The position numbers were made by a program, and so were the translations under genes. Positions 53,740-64,000 of a stretch of DNA of 64,000 bases are shown here, piece after piece. Under the pieces are notes generated by a model, which worked only from the letters and a program-made list of their open reading frames with translations, made no database searches and was not told where the DNA came from. The stretch is taken from the NCBI RefSeq assembly GCF_958450345.1, contig NW_027052619.1, positions 1 through 64,000 on the forward strand, given 5' to 3'. This DNA is from Calliphora vicina (Eukaryota > Arthropoda > Insecta > Diptera > Calliphoridae). Position 1 is the stretch's first letter, and every line of letters begins with the position of its first letter.

Positions 53740-56700
53740 TATCGGGTACTATTTATGATAGCTACATAAGTTATACCTTGTTAGAAAGCTACAATCTCAT
53801 GCCATCCAAATATAAAAAAATTTAGCTTCCTAGCTCTTTAGGGGCCTTTATAATTGCGATTTATATGAAGTCGTTAAAAACTGGGGTAATTTTGGGACAT
53901 TTTTCGAAAAATGTCCGATATGCCCGCATATATATCGGGTACTATTTATGCTAGCTACATAAGTTATACCTTGTTAGAAAGCTACAATCTCATGCCATCC
54001 AAATATAAAAAAATTTAGCTTCCTAGCTCTTTAGGGGCCTTTAGAATTGCGATTTATATGAAGTCGTTAAAAACTTGGGTAATTTTGGGACATTTTTCGA
54101 AAAATGTCCGATATGCCCGCATATATATCGGGTACTATTTATGCTAGCTACATAAGTTATACCTTGTTAGAAAGCTACAATCTCATGCCATCCAAATATA
54201 AAAAAATTTAGCTTCCTAGCTCTTTAGGGGCCTTTATAATTGCGATTTATATGAAGTCGTTAAAAACTGGGGTAATTTTGGGACATTTTTTGAAAAATGT
54301 CCGATATACCCGCATATATATCGGGTACTATTTATGCTAGCTACATAAGTTATACCTTGTTAGAAAGCTACAATCTCATGCCATCCAAATATAAAAAAAT
54401 TTAGCTTCCTAGCTCTTTACGGCCTTTTAAAATTGCGATTTATATGAAGTCGTTAAAAACTGGGGTAATTTTGGGACATTTTTTGAAAAATGTCCGATAT
54501 ACCCGCATATATATCGGGTACTATTTATGCTAGCTACATAAGTTATACCTTGTTAGAAAGCTACAATCTCATGTCATCCAAATATAAAAAAATTTAGCTT
54601 CCTAGCTCTTTAGGGCCTTTTAAAATTGCGATTTATATGAAGTCGTTAAAAACTGGGGTAATTTTGGGACATTTTTTGAAAAATGTCCGATATACCCGCA
54701 TATATATCGGGTACTATTTATGCTAGCTACATAAGTTATACCTTGTTAGAAAGCTACAATCTCATGCCATCCAAATATAAAAAAATGTAGCTTCCTAGCT
54801 CTTTAGGGGCCTTTATAATTGCGATTTATATGAAGTCGTTAAAAACTGGGGTAATTTTGGGACATTTTTTGAAAAATGTCCGATATACCCGCATATATAT
54901 CGGGTACTATTTATGATAGCTACATAAGTTATACCTTGTTAGAAAGCTACAATCTCATGCCATCCAAATATAAAAAAATTTAGCTTCCTAGCTCTTTAGG
55001 GGCCTTTATAATTGCGATTTATATGAAGTCGTTAAAAACTGGGGTAATTTTGGGACATTTTTCGAAAAATGTCCGATATGCCCGCATATATATCGGGTAC
55101 TATTTATGCTAGCTACATAAGTTATACCTTGTTAGAAAGCTACAATCTCATGCCATCCAAATATAAAAAAATTTAGCTTCCTAGCTCTTTAGGGGCCTTT
55201 AGAATTGCGATTTATATGAAGTCGTTAAAAACTTGGGTAATTTTGGGACATTTTTCGAAAAATGTCCGATATGCCCGCATATATATCGGGTACTATTTAT
55301 GCTAGCTACATAAGTTATACCTTGTTAGAAAGCTACAATCTCATGCCATCCAAACATAAAAAAATTTAGCTTCCTAGCTCTTTAGGGGCCTTTATAATTG
55401 CGATTTATATGAAGTCGTTAAAAACTGGGGTAATTTTGGGACATTTTTCGAAAAATGTCCGATATGCCCGCATATATATCGGGTACTATTTATGCTAGCT
55501 ACATAAGTTATACCTTGTTAGAAAGCTACAATCTCATGCCATCCAAATATAAAAAAATTTAGCTTCCTAGCTCTTTAGGGGCCTTTAGAATTGCGATTTA
55601 TATGAAGTCGTTAAAAACTTGGGTAATTTTGGGACATTTTTCGAAAATGTCCGATATGCCCGCATATATATCGGGTACTATTTATGCTAGCTACATAAGT
55701 TATACCTTGTTAGAAAGCTACAATCTCATGCCATCCAAATATAAAAAAATTTAGCTTCCTAGCTCTTTAGGGGCCTTTATAATTGCGATTTATATGAAGT
55801 CGTTAAAAACTGGGGTAATTTTGGGACATTTTTTGAAAATGTCCGATATACCCGCATATATATCGGGTACTATTTATGCTAGCTACATAAGTTATACCTT
55901 GTTAGAAAGCTACAATCTCATGCCATCCAAATATAAAAAAATTTAGCTTCCTAGCTCTTTAGGGCCTTTTAAAATTGCGATTTATATGAAGTCGTTAAAA
56001 ACTGGGGTAATTTTGGGACATTTTTTGAAAAATGTCCGATATACCCGCATATATATCGGGTACTATTTATGCTAGCTACATAAGTTATACCTTGTTAGAA
56101 AGCTACAATCTCATGTCATCCAAATATAAAAAAATTTAGCTTCCTAGCTCTTTAGGGCCTTTTAAAATTGCGATTTATATGAAGTCGTTAAAAACTGGGG
56201 TAATTTTGGGACATTTTTTGAAAAATGTCCGATATACCCGCATATATATCGGGTACTATTTATGCTAGCTACATAAGTTATACCTTGTTAGAAAGCTACA
56301 ATCTCATGTCATCCAAATATAAAAAAATTTAGCTTCCTAGCTCTTTAGGGCCTTTTAAAATTGCGATTTATATGAAGTCGTTAAAAACTGGGGTAATTTT
56401 GGGACATTTTTTGAAAAATGTCCGATATACCCGCATATATATCGGGTACTATTTATGCTAGCTACATAAGTTATACCTTGTTAGAAAGCTACAATCTCAT
56501 GCCATCCAAATATAAAAAAATTTAGCTTCCTAGCTCTTTAGGGCCTTTTAAAATTGCGATTTATATGAAGTCGTTAAAAACTGGGGTAATTTTGGGACAT
56601 TTTTTGAAAAATGTCCGATATACCCGCATATATATCGGGTACTATTTATGCTAGCTACATAAGTTATACCTTGTTAGAAAGCTACAATCTCATGTCATCC

Positions 56701-56860
56701 AAATATAAAAAAAATTTAGCTTCCTAGCTCTTTAGGGCCTTTTAAAATTGCGATTTATATGAAGTCGTTAAAAACTGGGGTAATTTTGGGACATTTTTTG
56801 AAAAATGTCCGATATACCCGCATATATATCGGGTACTATTTATGATAGCTACATAAGTTA
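53740..56860 (+). repeat. Copies of the TATGATAGC-marked block far from the first set
   Basis: TATGATAGC recurs near 53756, 54913 and 56842, and CCAAACATAAA at 55355. The last is 9264 bp from 46091, exactly 48 x 193. The TTCGAAAATGTCC one-base loss (55640) also accompanies it as in the 43-46 kb blocks. The same marker set has therefore been copied across about 9 kb. Confidence 0.75.
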
Positions 56861-59020
56861 TACCTTGTTAGAAAGCTACAATCTCATGCCATCCAAATAT
56901 AAAAAAATTTAGCTTCCTAGCTCTTTAGGGGCCTTTATAATTGCGATTTATATGAAGTCGTTAAAAACTGGGGTAATTTTGGGACATTTTTCGAAAAATG
57001 TCCGATATGCCCGCATATATATCGGGTACTATTTATGCTAGCTACATAAGTTATACCTTGTTAGAAAGCTACAATCTCATGCCATCCAAATATAAAAAAA
57101 ATTTAGCTTCCTAGCTCTTTAGGGGCCTTTAGAATTGCGATTTATATGAAGTCGTTAAAAACTTGGGTAATTTTGGGACATTTTTCGAAAAATGTCCGAT
57201 ATGCCCGCATATATATCGGGTACTATTTATGCTAGCTACATAAGTTATACCTTGTTAGAAAGCTACAATCTCATGCCATCCAAATATAAAAAATTTAGCT
57301 TCCTAGCTCTTTAGGGGCCTTTATAATTGCGATTTATATGAAGTCGTTAAAAACTGGGGTAATTTTGGGACATTTTTTGAAAAATGTCCGATATACCCGC
57401 ATATATATCGGGTACTATTTATGCTAGCTACATAAGTTATACCTTGTTAGAAAGCTACAATCTCATGCCATCCAAATATAAAAAAATTTAGCTTCCTAGC
57501 TCTTTAGGGCCTTTTAAAATTGCGATTTATATGAAGTCGTTAAAAACTGGGGTAATTTTGGGACATTTTTTGAAAAATGTCCGATATACCCGCATATATA
57601 TCGGGTACTATTTATGCTAGCTACATAAGTTATACCTTGTTAGAAAGCTACAATCTCATGTCATCCAAATATAAAAAAATTTAGCTTCCTAGCTCTTTAG
57701 GGCCTTTTAAAATTGCGATTTATATGAAGTCGTTAAAAACTTGGGTAATTTTGGGACATTTTTCGAAAAATGTCCGATATGCCCGCATATATATCGGGTA
57801 CTATTTATGCTAGCTACATAAGTTATACCTTGTTAGAAAGCTACAATCTCATGCCATCCAAATATAAAAAATTTAGCTTCCTAGCTCTTTAGGGGCCTTT
57901 ATAATTGCGATTTATATGAAGTCGTTAAAAACTGGGGTAATTTTGGGACATTTTTTGAAAAATGTCCGATATACCCGCATATATATCGGGTACTATTTAT
58001 GCTAGCTACATAAGTTATACCTTGTTAGAAAGCTACAATCTCATGCCATCCAAATATAAAAAAATTTAGCTTCCTACCTCTTTAGGGCCTTTTAAAATTG
58101 CGATTTATATGAAGTCGTTAAAAACTGGGGTAATTTTGGGACATTTTTTGAAAAATGTCCGATATACCCGCATATATATCGGGTACTATTTATGCTAGCT
58201 ACATAAGTTATACCTTGTTAGAAAGCTACAATCTCATGTCATCCAAATATAAAAAAATTTAGCTTCCTAGCTCTTTAGGGCCTTTTAAAATTGCGATTTA
58301 TATGAAGTCGTTAAAAACTGGGGTAATTTTGGGACATTTTTTGAAAAATGTCCGATATACCCGCATATATATCGGGTACTATTTATGCTAGCTACATAAG
58401 TTATACCTTGTTAGAAAGCTACAATCTCATGCCATCCAAATATAAAAAAATTTAGCTTCCTAGCTCTTTAGGGCCTTTTAAAATTGCGATTTATATGAAG
58501 TCGTTAAAAACTGGGGTAATTTTGGGACATTTTTTGAAAAATGTCCGATATACCCGCATATATATCGGGTACTATTTATGCTAGCTACATAAGTTATACC
58601 TTGTTAGAAAGCTACAATCTCATGTCATCCAAATATAAAAAAAATTTAGCTTCCTAGCTCTTTAGGGCCTTTTAAAATTGCGATTTATATGAAGTCGTTA
58701 AAAACTGGGGTAATTTTGGGACATTTTTTGAAAAATGTCCGATATACCCGCATATATATCGGGTACTATTTATGCTAGCTACATAAGTTATACCTTGTTA
58801 GAAAGCTACAATCTCATGCCATCCAAATATAAAAAAATGTAGCTTCCTAGCTCTTTAGGGGCCTTTATAATTGCGATTTATATGAAGTCGTTAAAAACTG
58901 GGGTAATTTTGGGACATTTTTTGAAAAATGTCCGATATACCCGCATATATATCGGGTACTATTTATGCTAGCTACATAAGTTATACCTTGTTAGAAAGCT
59001 ACAATCTCATGCCATCCAAA

Positions 59021-62010
59021 TATATAAAAATTTAGCTTCCTAGCTCTTTAGGGGCCTTTAGAATTGCGATTTATATGAAGTCGTTAAAAACTTGGGTAAT
59101 TTTGGGACATTTTTCGAAAAATGTCCGATATGCCCGCATATATATCGGGTACTATTTATGCTAGCTACATAAGTTATACCTTGTTAGAAAGCTACAAACT
59201 CATGCCATCCAAATATAAAAAAAATTAGCTTCCTAGCTCTTTAGGGGCCTTTATAATTGCGATTTATATGAAGTCGTTAAAAACTGGGGTAATTTTGGGA
59301 CATTTTTTGAAAAATGTCCGATATACCCGCATATATATCGGGTACTATTTATGCTAGCTACATAAGTTATACCTTGTTAGAAAGCTACAATCTCATGCCA
59401 TCCAAATATAAAAAAATTTAGCTTCCTAGCTCTTTAGGGCCTTTTAAAATTGCGATTTATATGAAGTCGTTAAAAACTGGGGTAATTTTGGGACATTTTT
59501 TGAAAAATGTCCGATATACCCGCATATATATCGGGTACTATTTATGCTAGCTACATAAGTTATACCTTGTTAGAAAGCTACAATCTCATGCCATCCAAAT
59601 ATAAAAAAATTTAGCTTCCTAGCTCTTTAGGGGCCTTTATAATTGCGATTTATATGAAGTCGTTAAAAACTGGGGTAATTTTGGGACATTTTTCGAAAAA
59701 TGTCCGATATGCCCGCATATATATCGGGTACTATTTATGCTAGCTACATAAGTTATACCTTGTTAGAAAGCTACAATCTCATGCCATCCAAATATAAAAA
59801 AAATGTAGCTTCCTAGCTCTTTAGGGGCCTTTATAATTGCGATTTATATGAAGTCGTTAAAAACTGGGGTAATTTTGGGACATTTTTTGAAAAATGTCCG
59901 ATATACCCGCATATATATCGGGTACTATTTATGCTAGCTACATAAGTTATACCTTGTTAGAAAGCTACAATCTCATGCCATCCAAATATAAAAAAATTTA
60001 GCTTCCTAGCTCTTTAGGGCCTTTTAAAATTGCGATTTATATGAAGTCGTTAAAAACTGGGGTAATTTTGGGACATTTTTTGAAAAATGTCCGATATACC
60101 CGCATATATATCGGGTACTATTTATGCTAGCTACATAAGTTATACCTTGTTAGAAAGCTACAATCTCATGTCATCCAAATATAAAAAAATTTAGCTTCCT
60201 AGCTCTTTAGGGCCTTTTAAAATTGCGATTTATATGAAGTCGTTAAAAACTGGGGTAATTTTGGGACATTTTTTGAAAAATGTCCGATATACCCGCATAT
60301 ATATCGGGTACTATTTATGCTAGCTACATAAGTTATACCTTGTTAGAAAGCTACAATCTCATGCCATCCAAATATAAACAAATTTAGCTTCCTAGCTCTT
60401 TAGGGCCTTTTAAAATTGCGATTTATATGAAGTCGTTAAAAACTGGGGTAATTTTGGGACATTTTTTGAAAAATGTCCGATATACCCGCATATATATCGG
60501 GTACTATTTATGCTAGCTACATAAGTTATACCTTGTTAGAAAGCTACAATCTCATGTCATCCAAATATAAAAAAAATTTAGCTTCCTAGCTCTTTAGGGC
60601 CTTTTAAAATTGCGATTTATATGAAGTCGTTAAAAACTGGGGTAATTTTGGGACATTTTTTGAAAAATGTCCGATATACCCGCATATATATCGGGTACTA
60701 TTTATGCTAGCTACATAAGTTATACCTTGTTAGAAAGCTACAATCTCATGCCATCCAAATATAAAAAAATGTAGCTTCCTAGCTCTTTAGGGGCCTTTAT
60801 AATTGCGATTTATATGAAGTCGTTAAAAACTGGGGTAATTTTGGGACATTTTTTGAAAAATGTCCGATATACCCGCATATATATCGGGTACTATTTATGC
60901 TAGCTACATAAGTTATACCTTGTTAGAAAGCTACAATCTCATGCCATCCAAATATATAAAAATTTAGCTTCCTAGCTCTTTAGGGGCCTTTAGAATTGCG
61001 ATTTATATGAAGTCGTTAAAAACTTGGGTAATTTTGGGACATTTTTCGAAAAATGTCCGATATGCCCGCATATATATCGGGTACTATTTATGCTAGCTAC
61101 ATAAGTTATACCTTGTTAGAAAGCTACAATCTCATGCCATCCAAATATAAAAAAAATTAGCTTCCTAGCTCTTTAGGGGCCTTTATAATTGCGATTTATA
61201 TGAAGTCGTTAAAAACTGGGGTAATTTTGGGACATTTTTTGAAAAATGTCCGATATACCCGCATATATATCGGGTACTATTTATGCTAGCTACATAAGTT
61301 ATACCTTGTTAGAAAGCTACAATCTCATGCCATCCAAATATAAAAAAATTTAGCTTCCTAGCTCTTTAGGGCCTTTTAAAATTGCGATTTATATGAAGTC
61401 GTTAAAAACTGGGGTAATTTTGGGACATTTTTTGAAAAATGTCCGATATACCCGCATATATATCGGGTACTATTTATGCTAGCTACATAAGTTATACCTT
61501 GTTAGAAAGCTACAATCTCATGTCATCCAAATATAAAAAAAATTTAGCTTCCTAGCTCTTTAGGGCCTTTTAAAATTGCGATTTATATGAAGTCGTTAAA
61601 AACTGGGGTAATTTTGGGACATTTTTTGAAAAATGTCCGATATACCCGCATATATATCGGGTACTATTTATGCTAGCTACATAAGTTATACCTTGTTAGA
61701 AAGCTACAATCTCATGCCATCCAAATATAAAAAAATGTAGCTTCCTAGCTCTTTAGGGGCCTTTATAATTGCGATTTATATGAAGTCGTTAAAAACTGGG
61801 GTAATTTTGGGACATTTTTTGAAAAATGTCCGATATACCCGCATATATATCGGGTACTATTTATGCTAGCTACATAAGTTATACCTTGTTAGAAAGCTAC
61901 AATCTCATGCCATCCAAATATATAAAAATTTAGCTTCCTAGCTCTTTAGGGGCCTTTAGAATTGCGATTTATATGAAGTCGTTAAAAACTTGGGTAATTT
62001 TGGGACATTT
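59021..62010 (+). repeat. 10-mer and 5-mer duplications marked by TATATAAAAATTT
   Basis: The changed A-run CCAAATATATAAAAATTT has its marker base at 59021, 60953 and 61919. The spacings are 1932 (10 x 193 plus 2) and 966 bp (5 x 193 plus 1), the extra bases being homopolymer As. The last two copies form a tandem 5-mer. Confidence 0.82.
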
Positions 62011-63332
62011 TTCGAAAAATGTCCGATATGCCCGCATATATATCGGGTACTATTTATGCTAGCTACATAAGTTATACCTTGTTAGAAAGCTACAATCTCA
62101 TGCCATCCAAATATAAAAAAAATTAGCTTCCTAGCTCTTTAGGGGCCTTTATAATTGCGATTTATATGAAGTCGTTAAAAACTGGGGTAATTTTGGGACA
62201 TTTTTTGAAAAATGTCCGATATACCCGCATATATATCGGGTACTATTTATGCTAGCTACATAAGTTATACCTTGTTAGAAAGCTACAATCTCATGCCATC
62301 CAAATATAAAAAAATTTAGCTTCCTAGCTCTTTAGGGCCTTTTAAAATTGCGATTTATATGAAGTCGTTAAAAACTGGGGTAATTTTGGGACATTTTTTG
62401 AAAAATGTCCGATATACCCGCATATATATCGGGTACTATTTATGCTAGCTACATAAGTTATACCTTGTTAGAAAGCTACAATCTCATGCCATCCAAATAT
62501 AAAAAAATGTAGCTTCCTAGCTCTTTAGGGGCCTCTATAATTGCGATTTATATGAAGTCGTTAAAAACTGTGGTAATTTTGGGACATTTTTTGAAAAATG
62601 TCCGATATACCCGCATATATATCGGGTACTATTTATGCTAGCTACATAAGTTATACCTTGTTAGAAAGCTACAATCTCATGCCATCCAAATATAAAAAAA
62701 TTTAGCTTCCTAGCTCTTTAGGGGCCTTTATAATTGCGATTTATATGAAGTCGTTAAAAACTGGGGTAATTTTGGGACATTTTTCGAAAAATGTCCGATA
62801 TGCCCGCATATATATCGGGTACTATTTATGCTAGCTACATAAGTTATACCTTGTTAGAAAGCTACAATCTCATGCCATCCAAATATAAAAAAATTTAGCT
62901 TCCTAGCTCTTTAGGGGCCTTTATAATTGCGATTTATATGAAGTCGTTAAAAACTGGGGTAATTTTGGGACATTTTTTGAAAAATGTCCGATATACCCGC
63001 ATATATATCGGGTACTATTTATGCTAGCTACATAAGTTATACCTTGTTAGAAAGCTACAATCTCATGCCATCCAAATATAAAAAAATTTAGCTTCCTAGC
63101 TCTTTAGGGGCCTTTAGAATTGCGATTTATATGAAGTCGTTAAAAACTTGGGTAATTTTGGGACATTTTTTGAAAAATGTCCGATATACCCGCATATATA
63201 TCGGGTACTATTTATGCTAGCTACATAAGTTATACCTTGTTAGAAAGCTACAATCTCATGTCATCCAAATATAAAAAAAATTTAGCTTCCTAGCTCTTTA
63301 GGGCCTTTTAAAATTGCGATTTATATGAAGTC

Positions 63333-63352
63333 GTTAAAATAACTGTGGGTAA
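63333..63352 (+). other. Private insertion in one monomer
   Basis: GTTAAAATAACTGTGGGTAA replaces the usual GTTAAAAACTGGGGTAA, three extra bases seen nowhere else. A nearby unit has AACTGTGGTAA (about 62567). No function suggested. Confidence 0.7.
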
Positions 63353-64000
63353 TTTTGGGACATTTTTTGAAAAATGTCCGATATACCCGCATATATATCG
63401 GGTACTATTTATGCTAGCTACATAAGTTATACCTTGTTAGAAAGCTACAATCTCATGCCATCCAAATATAAAAAAATTTAGCTTCCTAGCTCTTTAGGGG
63501 CCTTTATAATTGCGATTTATATGAAGTCGTTAAAAACTGGGGTAATTTTGGGACATTTTTTGAAAAATGTCCGATATACCCGCATATATATCGGGTACTA
63601 TTTATGCTAGCTACATAAGTTATACCTTGTTAGAAAGCTACAATCTCATGCCATCCAAATATAAAAATATTTAGCTTCCTAGCTCTTTAGGGGCCTTTAT
63701 AATTGCGATTTATATGAAGTCGTTAAAAACTGGGGTAATTTTGGGACATTTTTTGAAAAATGTCCGATATACCCGCATATATATCGGGTACTATTTATGC
63801 TAGCTACATAAGTTATACCTTGTTAGAAAGCTACAATCTCATGCCATCCAAATATAAAAAAATTTAGCTTCCTAGCTCTTTAGGGGCCTTTATAATTGCG
63901 ATTTATATGAAGTCGTTAAAAACTGGGGTAATTTTGGGACATTTTTTGAAAAATGTCCGATATACCCGCATATATATCGGGTACTATTTATGCTAGCTAC

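Larger units (their letters stand above)
22209..64000 (+). repeat. 193-bp satellite array, right part (about 216.5 monomers)
   Basis: The same satellite, same strand and same phase, resumes directly at the right end of the transposon with TATATATATCGGGTAC, the second half of the interrupted monomer, and runs off the window end. The monomer classes are those of the left part, but the arrangement from about 44 kb on is more regular, dominated by 6-monomer and 9-monomer higher-order units. Small lesions punctuate it: deletions near 30438, 30600, 40470, 40639 and 42229. No other inserted element, gene or inversion was found. Confidence 0.98.

Noticed and set aside
1..64000. CRISPR array
   Set aside because: The whole 193-bp unit is repeated with no unique spacers, and repeat length is far beyond that of CRISPR repeats.
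1..64000. Assignment to a named satellite or to Drosophila
   Set aside because: Length and AT-richness resemble several insect satellites, but I cannot recall a matching consensus reliably; a database search of the monomer would decide.
1..64000. tRNA, rRNA or telomere repeats
   Set aside because: No cloverleaf, rRNA core motif or short telomeric repeat was seen on either strand.

Overview
The window is almost entirely one eukaryotic satellite-DNA array. A monomer of exactly 193 bp (about 33% G+C in the consensus I counted) is repeated head to tail about 323 times on one strand. There is a single interruption, a dead Tc1-like DNA transposon at 20558-22208. I find no functional gene, tRNA, rRNA, CRISPR array or bacterial-type signal. 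A long homogenised AT-rich satellite with one Tc1/mariner fossil suggests pericentromeric or centromeric heterochromatin, most plausibly of an arthropod such as an insect. The species cannot be read from the sequence, and I do not match the monomer to a named satellite with confidence.

Layout. 1-20557 is satellite, about 106.5 monomers. 20558-22208 is a 1651-bp Tc1 relative turned into a fold-back: two arms of about 723 bp in inverted orientation, about 96% identical, around a 206-bp centre. The arms carry the transposase C-terminal end on opposite strands. Only the + strand, through the centre, keeps the first catalytic Asp. The N-terminal DNA-binding half of the gene is absent. TA dinucleotides flank both ends. 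22209-64000 is satellite again, about 216.5 monomers, with the interrupted monomer resuming where it broke off.

The array is not uniform. Monomers carry linked variants: a central CG or TG in a 22-bp palindrome, GCCCG or ACCCG in the next hairpin, CTTGGG or CTGGGG, TGTCATCC or TGCCATCC, TTTAGC or TGTAGC, and three spacer versions before the next monomer. Their order forms higher-order repeats (HORs). The clearest is a 6-monomer unit of 1158 bp (e.g. 48262-49419), with 9-mer (1737 bp), 7-mer (1351 bp), 5-mer (965 bp), 4-mer (772 bp), 11-mer and 12-mer derivatives. Private point mutations and small deletions recur at exact multiples of 193 bp, so recent duplications can be paired and ordered, as unequal exchange or amplification would produce.

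Nothing here works as a gene set. The interest lies in the history of the array, the structure of the fold-back transposon and its matching empty site at about 25.87 kb, and an unusual concentration of one-base insertions at 5.2-10.6 kb that may be an assembly effect.
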